A DNA stretch of 64,000 bases from Nocardia transvalensis (GTDB lineage: Bacteria; Actinomycetota; Actinomycetes; Mycobacteriales; Mycobacteriaceae). The stretch spans positions 434,001 through 498,000 of the forward strand of contig NZ_JADLQQ010000007.1 of the NCBI RefSeq assembly GCF_015477765.1, in the 5' to 3' direction. This document shows, in pieces, positions 26,229 to 35,637 of this stretch. Position 1 is the stretch's first letter, and each line of letters starts with the position of its first letter. Made by a program: the position numbers and the translations under genes. The notes below the pieces were generated by a model. That model made no database searches and was not told the DNA's origin. It saw only the letters and a list, made by a program, of their open reading frames with translations.

Positions 26229-26460
26229 TTAATGTCCCATTTCCTCGGTGCCGGGCGCCTTCGAGCCGGTAGCGGGGCCGCGGCGATGGAAATGCAATGA
26301 ATGATCTTGGTGGACAAGACGATTCGCATTCCGGAGTCGATCGAGAAGTCGTATCGTGGAACGGCGACGAGGAGACCGTCGGATCCGACCGGGGCGCAGC
26401 CGACCGGGACCGGGCCGCCTCGCGGAAAGTGCCGTGCCGCGAGTTCATGAGGAGTTACCG

Positions 26461-27897
26461 GTGATCACCCCCACCACCGATGGAGTTCTGGAGTACATCA
26501 GCGCCGAGGAAGTCGAATACGTCGACGTGCGTTTCTGCGATGTGCCCGGCGTACAGCAGCATTTCTCGATCCCCGCGAAGATGTTCGGTCCCGAGTTCGT
26601 CGACGCCGGCATCGCCTTCGACGGCTCGTCGGTGCGCGGCTTCCAGCAGATCCACGAATCGGATATGTTGCTGCTGCCGGATCTGCGGACCTGTCAGCTG
26701 GATCCGTTCCGCGCGGCCAAGACGCTCAACATCAACTGTTTCGTGCACGATCCGCACACCCGCGAGGCCTACAGCCGCGATCCCCGCAACGTCGCCCGCA
26801 AGGCCGAGGAATATCTGCGGTCCACCGGCATCGCCGATACCGCCTATTTCGGCCCGGAGGCCGAGTTCTACATCTTCGACACCGTCCGCTACGAGACCAC
26901 CATGAATTCCTCCTTCTACGAGGTGGATTCGGCGTCGGCGGACTGGAACACCGGCGAGAAGTACAACCCGGACGGCACCATCAACCGCGGCTACAAGGTG
27001 CGGTCGAAGGGCGGATACTTCCCGGTCGCCCCCTACGACCACGATGTCGACCTGCGCGATGCGATGTGCACGAATCTGCAGCGGGCGGGCCTGGAACTCG
27101 AGAAGGGGCATCACGAGGTCGGCACGGCCGGACAGGCCGAGATCAACTATCGGTTCAATACCCTGCTCGCCGCCGCCGACGATCTGCAGCTGTACAAGTA
27201 CATCGTGAAGAACACCGCCTGGCAGTACGACAAGACGGTGACGTTCATGCCGAAACCGCTGTTCGGTGACAACGGGTCGGGAATGCATGTCCACCAGTCG
27301 TTGTGGAAGGACGGGTCGGCGCTGTTCTACGACGAGGCCGGATATGCCGGGCTGTCGGATCTGGCGCGCCATTACATCGGCGGGCTCCTGCATCACGCGC
27401 CGTCACTGCTGGCCTTCACCAATCCGACGGTGAATTCCTACAAGCGGCTGGTGCCCGGTTTCGAGGCCCCGGTGAATCTCGTGTACAGCCAGCGCAATCG
27501 CTCGGCGGCCGTGCGTATTCCGGTCACCGGCGCCAATGCCAATGCCAAGCGGCTGGAATTCCGCTGCCCGGATTCCTCCGGCAATCCGTATCTGTCGTTC
27601 GCGGCCATGATGATGGCGGGCCTGGACGGCATCATGAACAAGATCGAGCCGGCCATGCCGATCGATAAGGACCTCTACGAACTCACCCCCGAGGAATCCG
27701 CGGAGGTCGTGCAGACCCCCGAGAGCCTCGCGGCGGTCATCGACAGGCTCGAGGACGACCACGACTACCTGACCCAGGGCGGCGTCTTCACCCCCGACCT
27801 CATCGACACCTGGATCCGCCTCAAGCGCGACACCGAGATCGCCGAGATCAACGTCCGCCCCCACCCCTTCGAATTCGAGCTGTACTTCGACGTCTAA
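26461..27897 (+). CDS. glnA: glutamine synthetase, type I-beta
   Basis: 478 residues, nearly collinear with M. tuberculosis GlnA1. Visible are the [29 protein letters not shown] and [10 protein letters not shown] motifs and the adenylylation tyrosine Y406 in [11 protein letters not shown]. It makes glutamine from glutamate, ammonia and ATP and should be controlled by GlnE. The usual neighbours (glnE, glnA2, lipA/lipB) are absent, so it may be a second copy. GTG 26461 follows GAGGAG at about 6 nt; longer upstream frames are not supported. Confidence 0.92.
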   Translation: MITPTTDGVLEYISAEEVEYVDVRFCDVPGVQQHFSIPAKMFGPEFVDAGIAFDGSSVRGFQQIHESDMLLLPDLRTCQLDPFRAAKTLNINCFVHDPHTREAYSRDPRNVARKAEEYLRSTGIADTAYFGPEAEFYIFDTVRYETTMNSSFYEVDSASADWNTGEKYNPDGTINRGYKVRSKGGYFPVAPYDHDVDLRDAMCTNLQRAGLELEKGHHEVGTAGQAEINYRFNTLLAAADDLQLYKYIVKNTAWQYDKTVTFMPKPLFGDNGSGMHVHQSLWKDGSALFYDEAGYAGLSDLARHYIGGLLHHAPSLLAFTNPTVNSYKRLVPGFEAPVNLVYSQRNRSAAVRIPVTGANANAKRLEFRCPDSSGNPYLSFAAMMMAGLDGIMNKIEPAMPIDKDLYELTPEESAEVVQTPESLAAVIDRLEDDHDYLTQGGVFTPDLIDTWIRLKRDTEIAEINVRPHPFEFELYFDV

Positions 27898-27919
27898 GCC
27901 CCTCCTTCCCCGCCCTCGG

Positions 27920-27925
27920 TAGGGT
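27920..27925 (+). promoter_or_regulatory. -10 element of leaderless arsC-like gene
   Basis: TAGGGT ends 6 nt before ATG 27932, and no ribosome-binding site is present. Confidence 0.6.
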
Positions 27926-27931
27926 GCGGGC

Positions 27932-28312
27932 ATGACATCCGAGCAGATCGAGATCTGGCACAACCCGCGGTGCTCCAAGAGTCGGGCCGCCAAGGCGGTT
28001 CTGGACAAGGCCGGAGTCGCCTACACCGAGCGGCGCTATCTCGAGGATCCGCCGACGGCCGCGGAGATTCGCGGCATGCTCGATCGGCTCGGCCTCGAGC
28101 CGTGGGAGATCACCCGCACCGGTGAGCACGAGGCCAAGGAACTGGGGATGAGCGCCTGGTCGCGCACGTCCGAGGAGCGCGATCGCTGGATCGGCGCGCT
28201 GGCCGATCACCCGAAGCTGATCCAGCGGCCGATCGTGGCCGTCGCCGCCGGACGGGCGGTGGTCGCCCGCGACCAGCAGTCGCTGCGGTCGTTGCCCTTA
28301 CCTCGCGCGTAA
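27932..28312 (+). CDS. ArsC/Spx-family reductase (arsenate reductase-like)
   Basis: 126 residues of the thioredoxin-like ArsC fold. The catalytic cysteine is in WHNPRCSKSR (near residue 14), followed by YLEDPPTAAEI and the RPIVAV strand with its conserved arginine. Glutaredoxin-dependent ArsC enzymes reduce arsenate to arsenite. No arsenite pump or ArsR is adjacent, so a general thiol-redox role is also possible. It has its own leaderless promoter 35 nt after glnA. Confidence 0.8.
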   Translation: MTSEQIEIWHNPRCSKSRAAKAVLDKAGVAYTERRYLEDPPTAAEIRGMLDRLGLEPWEITRTGEHEAKELGMSAWSRTSEERDRWIGALADHPKLIQRPIVAVAAGRAVVARDQQSLRSLPLPRA

Positions 28313-28347
28313 TCGACTCCCTGCGCGGGGGCGAAGATGCTTGTGCC

Positions 28348-28704
28348 ATGAGCGAATACGAAACCATTGCCCGGCGGTACATCGACTCCTGGAACGAGCA
28401 GGACGCGGACAAGCGCAAGGCGCTGCTCGCCGAGGTGTTCACCCCCGACGCCACCTACACCGATCCGCTGGCGCAGGTCGGCGGGGTCGAGGCGATCGAC
28501 CAGGTGATCGGCGGGGCGCAGCAGCAGTTCGCCGGACTGCAGTTCACCCTCGGCCCGGTCGACGGGCACCACGACATCGCCCGGTTCACCTGGCTGCTCG
28601 GGGCGCCCGGCGCCGAGCCGCTGGTCGTCGGCTTCGACGTGATCGCCCTCGAAGGCGGGCGCATCAAGCAGGTGCACGGATTCCTGGACAAGGTGCCCGC
28701 CTGA
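28348..28704 (+). CDS. SnoaL-like / NTF2-fold protein
   Basis: 118 residues with the small polyketide-cyclase-like fold: YIDSWNEQDADKRKALLAEVFTPDATYTDP, then GPVDGHHDIARFTW and VIALEGGRIKQVHGFLD. Such proteins bind or isomerise small hydrophobic molecules, but many have no known role. It is 35 nt downstream of the arsC-like gene, and the two may share a transcript. Confidence 0.75.
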   Translation: MSEYETIARRYIDSWNEQDADKRKALLAEVFTPDATYTDPLAQVGGVEAIDQVIGGAQQQFAGLQFTLGPVDGHHDIARFTWLLGAPGAEPLVVGFDVIALEGGRIKQVHGFLDKVPA

Positions 28705-28886
28705 ATCCGCACTCCCGCACCGCTTTCCGGCTGTCGGCGGGACGGCGGGGCGGGGACCTCGCCCACGGAATACCGGCGGGGGATGACCCGGCGTCCCGGA
28801 GGGTGCCGTCGCCCGATCAAGTCGACCGCATCCTTCGCCGTCCCGGCGGCAGCCGGAACTACCTGTGGCCCACCGCCTTCCGCCGA

Positions 28887-29825
28887 TCAGCCGTGCGCCG
28901 ACTCGAGGGGGAACGGCGGGGCGCCGACGCCCACGATGCGCAGGTGCCCCCACGGGTCGCGCTCCTGGAGCCGTCCGGCCGCCGGAGCGCCGCCGGGCAG
29001 TGTCAGGAACACCTGGCCGCGGCCGGGGTCCGGCAGCTCCGCGCCGTCGGCGGCAACCACCCGCCCGTACCAGTGGTAGCGGCCATCGATGGGATCCGGA
29101 TGTCCGTTCAGGGTGACCGTGACCGGCATCTCGGCGCCGGGCGCGTCGAGCACTGCCGGGCCCGAATATTCATGTGCCGGTTCCCGATCCGCGGCCACCG
29201 TGAGATCGAAATGGTGCGGATAGGGGTGGCGCAGCGACGGGCGATAGGAGCCGGAACGCAGCCGCCTGTCGAACTCGTGCTGGGTGGCCGCGCGGACCTC
29301 GATGCGGGTGCTGGAGGTGCGCAGCAGCAGGTCCACGCAGTGTCGGAGATATCGGGTGCGGGCCTCGAGCGGGAACTGCGGCAGGCGGTGCGTGGCGGCG
29401 AGATCCGGCGGGGCCAGGAAGAACAGATTCGGGAACCCGTGCAGCGCGAGGCCGAGGAATGCCGCTGTGTCCCGGGTGTTTTCGATCGTTCGCCCGTCGA
29501 CTCCGGCGATGTGTCGATCGGTGACCCGCGGCCCGCATGCGAGCAGCACCACGCGGGCGCGACAGATCCGCTGGTCGGCAAGGCGCACCGTCCACTCGTC
29601 GGCCTCTTCGTCGAAATCCAGTGCGGCAACCTCTGCTCGCCACCGGACGTGAGTGCTCAGGTGGTGGCGGTCGAGAATGCGCCGCAGTTCGGGGGAGGCG
29701 TCCGCGGCCTGCTCGAACACCACGAATTCACCGACCCCGGCCCGCCGCAACTCGCTCGCCATGCTCAGCCCGGCGGCACCTGCGCCGACGATCGCGACGG
29801 CGGTCTCTTCCCTGCGGGCGGTCAT
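28887..29825 (-). CDS. shortened FAD-binding monooxygenase-like protein fused to DUF4873
   Basis: 312 residues. Residues 11-40 form an FAD Rossmann strand (AIVGAGAAGL). The next parts align with pieces of flavin-containing monooxygenases (FMO), including HGFPNLFFLAPP near 130, but the stretch after residue 40 and the whole NADPH-binding domain appear to be missing. Residues about 219-303 are DUF4873 (EYSGPAVLDAPG, GRYHWYGRV), a domain usually attached to such enzymes. ATG 29825 overlaps the stop of the di-iron gene (ATGA). It may act as a flavoprotein partner or reductase-like subunit; catalytic competence is doubtful. Confidence 0.7.
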   Translation of the reverse strand: MTARREETAVAIVGAGAAGLSMASELRRAGVGEFVVFEQAADASPELRRILDRHHLSTHVRWRAEVAALDFDEEADEWTVRLADQRICRARVVLLACGPRVTDRHIAGVDGRTIENTRDTAAFLGLALHGFPNLFFLAPPDLAATHRLPQFPLEARTRYLRHCVDLLLRTSSTRIEVRAATQHEFDRRLRSGSYRPSLRHPYPHHFDLTVAADREPAHEYSGPAVLDAPGAEMPVTVTLNGHPDPIDGRYHWYGRVVAADGAELPDPGRGQVFLTLPGGAPAAGRLQERDPWGHLRIVGVGAPPFPLESAHG

Positions 29826-30721
29826 TCCAGCAGCCCCCGCCGCCGCCAGATCCACTTGCCGACCGGGCCGATCAAACCCTGCTTGTCCAGGAACGCACCC
29901 AGATTCGCCGCGCCGGTGCCCAGTGCGCGCTTGGCATAGGGGTTGTTCACCGCGATCCGCTTGGCCACGCGGCCGTCCAGCCCCGCTCGGGTGTACATGT
30001 GGCGATTGGTCATCAGATAGACGAACAGCGGCGCCGCGACCGCGACACACAGGCGCGTATAGACCAATTCGGCGCGCGACATGGTCGGCACCCGGCGCGC
30101 CAGCGCATCGCGCGCGAAACCGATATGGCGCGCCTCCTCGGTGACATGGATGCGCATCGCCCGCGACACCAGTGGCTGCAGTTCGGGATCGTCGAGCGTG
30201 CGGCGCTGCAGCGCGTCGAAGATCTCCTCGCCGACGAGTGCGCCCACCCAGGTCATGGAGCCGCGCAGGAACAGCTGCAGCGTCGAGATGATCACGCGCG
30301 CAGGAGGTTTCGGCCAGTACGGGCGGGCCTCGATGCGATCGATGAGCTTACCGAACATCATCATGTGCCGGCATTCGTCGCCCATCTCGGTCAGTGTGTA
30401 GTGCGAGTGGCGGCTGGTCGGATCGCCGTTCATCAACTCCCGCAGCAGCAGCCGGTTGAGCAGATTCTCGAACCAGATGCCGACCGACAGCACATTCGCC
30501 AGCTCCTGGCGCGACAGCTCGCGGCGCTGCTGCGGTGTCATCGACTCCCACAGCTCGGTGCCGTAGAGCGAGACCACCTCGGGTGGCAGGAACAGTTTCT
30601 CCGGATCCAGCGGTGCATCCCAGTCCATGTCGACGACCGGGTCGTAGGACTTCTTCACCGATCCGGTCAGCAGACGCTGCGCGAAGGACTCCTGGGGGAG
30701 CAGTGTGGCCTCATTGCCCAT
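29822..30721 (-). CDS. AurF-type di-iron oxygenase
   Basis: 299 residues of the p-aminobenzoate N-oxygenase (AurF) family. The di-iron ligands are visible: E85 (WFENLL), E116-x2-H119 (GDECRHMMMF), E165 (GEEIFDA) and E195/E196-H199 (TEEARHIGFA). Such enzymes oxidise aryl amines or other substrates with O2. It is translationally coupled to the FAD/DUF4873 gene, which may provide electrons. ATG 30721 begins the conserved part; an upstream ATG at 30769 overlaps the operator and is unlikely. Confidence 0.82.
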   Translation of the reverse strand: MGNEATLLPQESFAQRLLTGSVKKSYDPVVDMDWDAPLDPEKLFLPPEVVSLYGTELWESMTPQQRRELSRQELANVLSVGIWFENLLNRLLLRELMNGDPTSRHSHYTLTEMGDECRHMMMFGKLIDRIEARPYWPKPPARVIISTLQLFLRGSMTWVGALVGEEIFDALQRRTLDDPELQPLVSRAMRIHVTEEARHIGFARDALARRVPTMSRAELVYTRLCVAVAAPLFVYLMTNRHMYTRAGLDGRVAKRIAVNNPYAKRALGTGAANLGAFLDKQGLIGPVGKWIWRRRGLLE

Positions 30722-30760
30722 GACAGCCCTCCAAACGCTCTCAAGTAGCCGATACAAGCT

Positions 30761-30792
30761 GTTACACACAGATTAGTGAGACATCCTGTAAC
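30761..30792. promoter_or_regulatory. inverted repeat in the divergent TetR/di-iron promoter
   Basis: GTTACA (30761-30766) and TGTAAC (30787-30792) are perfect inverted arms 20 bp apart, centred between the two divergent starts. It is a probable operator of the TetR gene that follows. Confidence 0.5.
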
Positions 30793-30809
30793 GGTCAATA
30801 GCGCGGCGG

Positions 30810-30815
30810 TATCGT
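30810..30815 (+). promoter_or_regulatory. -10 element of leaderless TetR gene
   Basis: TATCGT ends 6 nt before GTG 30822. The GTTACA/TGTAAC repeat lies just upstream, so repressor binding would block this promoter. Confidence 0.55.
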
Positions 30816-30821
30816 TGGCAT

Positions 30822-31550
30822 GTGACCAAGTCCAGCGGGAAGTCAGGGCCGCGTCGTGCCGCGCAGATCGTCGTCGACGGTCGCACCACCCGCTGGAACG
30901 GGCACAAGCAGCAGAGGCGCGCGGAGGTGCTCGATGCCGCGGTCGCGGTGATCGAGGAGAACGGCGTCGACGTGTCGGTGCAGCAGATCGCGGATCGGCT
31001 GCGGCTGCCCCGCCCGGTGGTGTATCGCCATTTCGACGGCCGCGCCGATCTCGACGATCAGATTCGCCGCCGGATTCTGGAGTCGCTGCTGGCGGAGCTG
31101 ATGCCGACGCTGCGCGCCGACGGCACCCTCAAGGATGCGGTGCGCGGCGCGGTGGGCACGTATGTGGGCTGGGTGGATCGCCATCCGCATCTGCACCGGT
31201 TCCTCGCCGGGGACGCGCCGCACGGGGATTCGCAGGCGCTGGCCGGTGCCCGCGACCGGATCGGCGGGCGGTTGGCCGACCTGTTCGCCGCCTCGCTGGC
31301 CCGCTTCGGCATCGATACCGAACGCGCCCGGCCGATGGCCTTCGGCATCATCGGCTTCGTGGACGGCGTGGTCAACAGCTGGCGTGCCGATCCGGCCACC
31401 ACCCTGACCTCCGATCAGGTCGAAGGCATTCTCGCCGAATCCGTCCTGGCCCTGTTCGAGGGCAATGCCCGCAGCCTCGGCGTGCCGCTGCAGCGCGACA
31501 CCCTCGTCGCGGATCTGCTCGACCGCGCCGAAGCGCTTCCGGCGCAGTAG
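30822..31550 (+). CDS. TetR family regulator of the di-iron oxygenase pair
   Basis: 242 residues. After a basic N-terminal extension (about 40 residues) the HTH reads IADRLRLPRPVVYRHFDGRA (near 61-80). The C-terminal half is a typical ligand domain with GIIGFVDGVVNSW. It is divergent from the AurF-type gene across 100 bp that contain a matching inverted repeat, so repression of that pair is likely. It starts at GTG 30822 without a ribosome site. Confidence 0.85.
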   Translation: MTKSSGKSGPRRAAQIVVDGRTTRWNGHKQQRRAEVLDAAVAVIEENGVDVSVQQIADRLRLPRPVVYRHFDGRADLDDQIRRRILESLLAELMPTLRADGTLKDAVRGAVGTYVGWVDRHPHLHRFLAGDAPHGDSQALAGARDRIGGRLADLFAASLARFGIDTERARPMAFGIIGFVDGVVNSWRADPATTLTSDQVEGILAESVLALFEGNARSLGVPLQRDTLVADLLDRAEALPAQ

Positions 31551-31647
31551 GTTTCGGGTCTTCCGCCGGTTGATGAAGGCGCTCGCGGCCCTGCCGGTGT
31601 CTCCGGGGGCTGGACGGGCCACCTGCCCGCTGGTGGGATAGATGATC

Positions 31648-32796
31648 ATGAACAAGCGGAGGTACGGCCGGATGCGGGCCGCGGTGGCCGGTGTGGTCAT
31701 CGCCTGCGCCGCGGTGACGGGCGTGGTGACCCCGGCCCACGCGGAGCCGGCGGCGCCAGCCGGTGAACTCGTGCGGATCGATGCGCTCCCGGACGGATGG
31801 GGCGGGACGAATCGGGGATTCAAGGTCACCTATCGAACGGTCGCCCTCGACGGACGGCGTACGACCGCCACGGGACTGATCTTCCTCCCCGACGGACCCG
31901 CCCCGGCCGGCGGTTGGCCGATCGTCGCCTGGGACCACGGCAGCAACGGCTTGGCGCAGCGGTGTGGCCTGACCTCCTCCGACGGCGCCCCGTACGACGC
32001 GCCCGCGCTGCTGCGCATCAATCGCGCCGGATATGCCGCCGTTGCCCCCGACTATCTCGGGCTGAGCCCCGAGTCGCCGGGCGTGCACCCCTATCAGAAC
32101 GGTCGCACCGAGGCGACCGCCACGATCGACCTCGTCCGGGCCGCGCGACAGGCATTCGGCGACCTGTCCCCTCGCTGGGGCGTCATGGGCGTCTCCCAGG
32201 GCGGGCACGCGGCTCTGCACACCGGCAACCTGGCCGCGTCCTACGCGCCCGAACTGGACTTCCGTGTCACCGCCGCGCTGGCCCCGGCATCCCAGTTCGA
32301 GCACCTGCTGCCGTTGGCCCGGCCCGGCTTTCCGCCCGGCTCCGCGCTGAACGCCGTGACCGGCACGCTCGCGGCCGTGCTGGCCGGTCTCGGCGCCAAT
32401 CAGCCCGGATTCGATATCGGGCCCTACCTCAATGCCGAGGGACGCCGCATCATGGACGAGATCTCGACCCGATGCGTGACCGAATGGGCCGCCACCGTCG
32501 GTGACCGATCCATCGGCGACCTGCTGGCCCGACCCCTCGACGACCCGGCCTTCACCGATGTGCTGACCCGGTACACGGCGGTCCCGACCGGCGGATACCA
32601 CCGCCCGGTCTTCATCGGCCAGGGTTCGGCCGACCTCTCGGTACCGCTGCCGCTCACCCTGAGCCTGCTCGCCGAATTCACCGCTGCCGGAACGCACTAC
32701 GAGTTCCAGGTCTTCGATGCCGACCACGACACGATCATGAACGACGGTTTCGACGCCGGATTGCGTTTCGTGCGGCGAGCGCTGGACGGGCAGTGA
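31648..32796 (+). CDS. secreted lipase-type alpha/beta hydrolase
   Basis: About 382 residues with a signal peptide (VVTPAHA near 34) and the secretory-lipase (LIP) fold. The nucleophile elbow is GVSQGG (near 190). An acidic residue (IGQGSADLSVPLP) and a late histidine (DADHDTI near 361) complete a likely Ser-Asp-His triad. The family hydrolyses acyl esters outside the cell. ATG 31648 fits the GGTGGGA ribosome site better than ATG 31642. Its stop abuts that of the convergent DUF418 gene. Confidence 0.82.
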   Translation: MNKRRYGRMRAAVAGVVIACAAVTGVVTPAHAEPAAPAGELVRIDALPDGWGGTNRGFKVTYRTVALDGRRTTATGLIFLPDGPAPAGGWPIVAWDHGSNGLAQRCGLTSSDGAPYDAPALLRINRAGYAAVAPDYLGLSPESPGVHPYQNGRTEATATIDLVRAARQAFGDLSPRWGVMGVSQGGHAALHTGNLAASYAPELDFRVTAALAPASQFEHLLPLARPGFPPGSALNAVTGTLAAVLAGLGANQPGFDIGPYLNAEGRRIMDEISTRCVTEWAATVGDRSIGDLLARPLDDPAFTDVLTRYTAVPTGGYHRPVFIGQGSADLSVPLPLTLSLLAEFTAAGTHYEFQVFDADHDTIMNDGFDAGLRFVRRALDGQ

Positions 32797-32804
32797 TCAC
32801 TGCC
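32789..32804. repeat. 16-bp perfect palindrome at abutting convergent stops
   Basis: GGCAGTGATCACTGCC spans the lipase TGA (32794-32796) and the DUF418 stop on the other strand (32797-32799), so the two genes end back to back within one palindrome. It has no loop, so a terminator role is uncertain. Confidence 0.5.
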
Positions 32805-33996
32805 GGGTCAATGCGCGATAGCTGGTGTGCCACAGCCATTCCACGGGCCCGCGCTCGAACCGGCGCAGCCAGAAGTGGGCGAACACCACCATTGTCACGC
32901 AGACCGTCAGGTAGATCGCGATCGTGAACGGGACGCGGCCCGCGGCCGACACCCGCGCCGCCAATCCGAGCCCCCAGCCGTAGCACAGCACGGACGCGAC
33001 CAGATTCTGCAGGATGTAACAGCTCAGCGCCATCCGGCCCACCTCGGCGAAGCGGCGGCCCGGGAATCCGGTGCGCGGGCGCCGGACGTAGAACTCGGCG
33101 ACGAGGGCGAGAATTCCGAGCGAGACCAGGGGAGCGAGGCCGTACCGGGTGATCATGATCAGGTCTCGATTCCACACGCCCAGCACCAGATCCAGGGGCG
33201 CGCCGACCGCGAAGCCCAGGACGAGCAATCGCCGCCGCAGCCGGGCCCCGGCCGCCTCGAACAGCCCCGCCCGAAACAGATGCGCGCCCAACAGGAACAG
33301 CGCGATCGACATCGGGAAGACGAAGATCGTCTCCAGCCGGAACGTCAGCGCGTGCTGCATCCGGAAGACCACCAGATCCCAGAACGACCCGTCCGCATAG
33401 GGATTCGGGTCCATCGGCTCAGCGGGTGCCGAAACCCCTTGCGGTGCGGCGGCTATCGCCACGGCGATCAGCGTCAGCATCGCCAGGTGCACCGCCGCCG
33501 CGCCCGCCAGCCAGCGCCGCTGTGCGCGGTCGCTGGTCGCCAGCAGCACCGCGACCACGGCCCCGGTGACGGCATAGCCCATCAGCACATCGAATTCGGC
33601 GATGAACAGGAAGTTCAGCAGGCCGTCGAGAAACAACAGCGCCGCCCGCCACGGATAGCCGCCGGGCCACGGCCGCCCCGCGCGCGTCGCCGAACGCTGC
33701 TGAATGGCCAGCCCGATCCCGAACATGATGGTGAGCAGGCCGAGGAACTTCCCCTGTGCCAGTTGCTGCAGAACCCGTTCGGCCCACTGCCACCAGCCGC
33801 CGGGTGGGTCGAGGCCCTCGATATAGCCGACCAGTCCCGCGGGGTTGGTGAGAATCCAGATATTGGTCCCCAGCGTGCCCAGGATAGCGATCCCGCGCAG
33901 CACATCCAGCGCTGGTAGCCGGGACGATCGCGACGAGGTCCGGGACGCGTCCGGTGCCGGATCGGAGGTGAGAGGTTGCGCGAGCGATTCGGACAT
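32797..33996 (-). CDS. DUF418 polytopic membrane protein (YeiB-like)
   Basis: 399 residues with about ten hydrophobic segments. The N-terminal signature PALDVLRGIAILGTLGTNIW and the C-terminal GRMALSCYILQNLVASVLCYG, then PFTIAIYLTVCVTMVVFAHFWLRRF with GPVEWLWHTSY, are typical of the DUF418/acyltransferase-3-like group. The function is unknown; related proteins are suspected of acyl transfer to envelope components. ATG 33996 matches the family start. Confidence 0.8.
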   Translation of the reverse strand: MSESLAQPLTSDPAPDASRTSSRSSRLPALDVLRGIAILGTLGTNIWILTNPAGLVGYIEGLDPPGGWWQWAERVLQQLAQGKFLGLLTIMFGIGLAIQQRSATRAGRPWPGGYPWRAALLFLDGLLNFLFIAEFDVLMGYAVTGAVVAVLLATSDRAQRRWLAGAAAVHLAMLTLIAVAIAAAPQGVSAPAEPMDPNPYADGSFWDLVVFRMQHALTFRLETIFVFPMSIALFLLGAHLFRAGLFEAAGARLRRRLLVLGFAVGAPLDLVLGVWNRDLIMITRYGLAPLVSLGILALVAEFYVRRPRTGFPGRRFAEVGRMALSCYILQNLVASVLCYGWGLGLAARVSAAGRVPFTIAIYLTVCVTMVVFAHFWLRRFERGPVEWLWHTSYRALTRQ

Positions 33997-34008
33997 GCCT
34001 GCGATTCT

Positions 34009-34022
34009 CATACGGTCGTATG
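34009..34022. promoter_or_regulatory. palindrome in the DUF418 promoter
   Basis: CATACG-GT-CGTATG, with 6-bp perfect arms, lies 12 bp upstream of the DUF418 start codon, where a -10 or operator would be expected. Confidence 0.4.
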
Positions 34023-34124
34023 GGCGGCCGCATCCCCATTTCGGGTGACCCGCCACTACCCCTCGAGATCGACCTGCCTGCCCCGCCCGGACCCCGGGCG
34101 CGCCCCCATCGGTGGATCGTCGCC

Positions 34125-34130
34125 TAGGCT
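34125..34130 (+). promoter_or_regulatory. -10 element of leaderless dop
   Basis: TAGGCT ends 6 nt before ATG 34137. No ribosome-binding site is visible. Confidence 0.65.
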
Positions 34131-34136
34131 CGACTC

Positions 34137-35636
34137 ATGCAGCGCATCATCGGAATCGAGGTCGAGTACGGCATTTCCACGCCCTCCGAGCCGTCGGCCA
34201 ACCCGATTCTCACGTCCACCCAGGCGGTGCTGGCCTACGCGGCGGCGGAGGGCGTGCCGCGGGCCAAGCGCACCCGCTGGGACTACGAGGTGGAGTCGCC
34301 GCTGCGCGACGCGCGCGGTTTCGATCTGGGCCGGCTCAACGGACCGGCTCCCGTGATCGATGCCGACGAGGTCGGCGCGGCCAACATGATCCTCACCAAC
34401 GGCGCCCGCCTCTACGTCGACCACGCCCACCCCGAATACTCCGCCCCCGAGGTGACCGATCCGCTGGACGCGGTGATCTGGGACAAGGCCGGTGAACGGG
34501 TCATGGAGGCCGCCGCCCGCTACGCCTCGAGCGTGCCCGGTGCGCCGCGGATGCAGCTGTACAAGAACAACGTCGACGGCAAGGGCGCCTCCTACGGCAC
34601 CCACGAGAACTATCTGATGAGCCGCGAGACGCCGTTCAACCAGATCATCGTCGGGCTCACCCCGTTCTTCGTCTCCCGCCAGGTGGTGTGCGGGTCCGGT
34701 CGCGTGGGCATCGGCCAGTCCGGTGATCAGGCCGGGTTCCAGCTATCCCAGCGCGCCGACTACGTCGAGGTCGAGGTCGGCCTCGAGACCACCCTGAAGC
34801 GCGGCATCATCAACACCCGCGACGAACCGCACGCCGACGCCGACAAGTACCGGCGCCTGCACGTCATCATCGGCGACGCCAACCTCGCCGAATGGTCCAC
34901 CTATCTCAAGGTCGGCTCCACCGCGCTGGTGCTCGATCTCATCGAGGGCGGTGAAGATCTGTCGGATCTGCAGCTGGCCCGCCCGGTCACCGCGGTGCAC
35001 CAGATCAGTCACGATCCGTCGCTGCGTGCCACGGTCGCCCTGGTCGACGGGCGGGAGCTGACGGGCCTGGCCCTGCAGCGCATCTACCTGGACCGGGTGG
35101 AGAAGTTCCACGGCCGCCAAGGCACCGACGACGCGCGCGTCACCGACATCCTGGAGAAGTGGGCCCACGTGCTCGACCTGCTCGAGCGCGACCCGATGGA
35201 CTGCGCACACCTGCTGGACTGGCCCGCCAAGCTGCGCCTGCTCGAGGGCATGCGCAGCCGCGAGGGGCTGGGCTGGGCCGCACCGAAACTGCATCTGATG
35301 GATCTGCAGTACTCCGATGTGCGGCTGGACAAGGGCCTGTACAACCGCCTGGTCGCCCGCGGCTCGATGGAACGGCTGGTCGGCGAGCAGCAGGTGCTCG
35401 ATGCCATGACCAACCCGCCCACCGATACCCGCGCCTACTTCCGCGGCGAATGCCTGCGTCGCTTCGGCGCCGATATCGCCGCCGCCAGCTGGGATTCGGT
35501 GATCTTCGACCTGGGCGGTGACTCCCTGGTCCGCATCCCCACCCTCGAGCCCCGCCGCGGCACCAAATCGCATGTGGGCAAGCTGCTCGAGGGCGTCGAC
35601 ACCGCAGCGGAGTTGGTCGAGCAGCTGACGACCTAG
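34137..35636 (+). CDS. dop: Dop, Pup deamidase/depupylase
   Basis: 499 residues of the carboxylate-amine ligase-like PafA/Dop fold. The N-terminal glutamates of the ATP/Mg site are in [11 protein letters not shown] (E8, E10). The family hallmark [19 protein letters not shown] is near 223, and the C-terminus ends like known Dops ([17 protein letters not shown]). Dop converts the C-terminal Gln of Pup to Glu and removes Pup from substrates. It precedes pup, as in M. tuberculosis, but a terminator and a separate pup leader lie between them. Confidence 0.95.
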   Translation: MQRIIGIEVEYGISTPSEPSANPILTSTQAVLAYAAAEGVPRAKRTRWDYEVESPLRDARGFDLGRLNGPAPVIDADEVGAANMILTNGARLYVDHAHPEYSAPEVTDPLDAVIWDKAGERVMEAAARYASSVPGAPRMQLYKNNVDGKGASYGTHENYLMSRETPFNQIIVGLTPFFVSRQVVCGSGRVGIGQSGDQAGFQLSQRADYVEVEVGLETTLKRGIINTRDEPHADADKYRRLHVIIGDANLAEWSTYLKVGSTALVLDLIEGGEDLSDLQLARPVTAVHQISHDPSLRATVALVDGRELTGLALQRIYLDRVEKFHGRQGTDDARVTDILEKWAHVLDLLERDPMDCAHLLDWPAKLRLLEGMRSREGLGWAAPKLHLMDLQYSDVRLDKGLYNRLVARGSMERLVGEQQVLDAMTNPPTDTRAYFRGECLRRFGADIAAASWDSVIFDLGGDSLVRIPTLEPRRGTKSHVGKLLEGVDTAAELVEQLTT

Positions 35637-35637
35637 A

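Noticed and set aside
26297-26464. 55-codon ORF whose stop overlaps the glnA start codon
   Set aside because: The overlap is attractive, but third-position GC (about 60%) is far below real genes here, there is no ribosome site, and the protein is featureless. glnA has its own GAGGAG.
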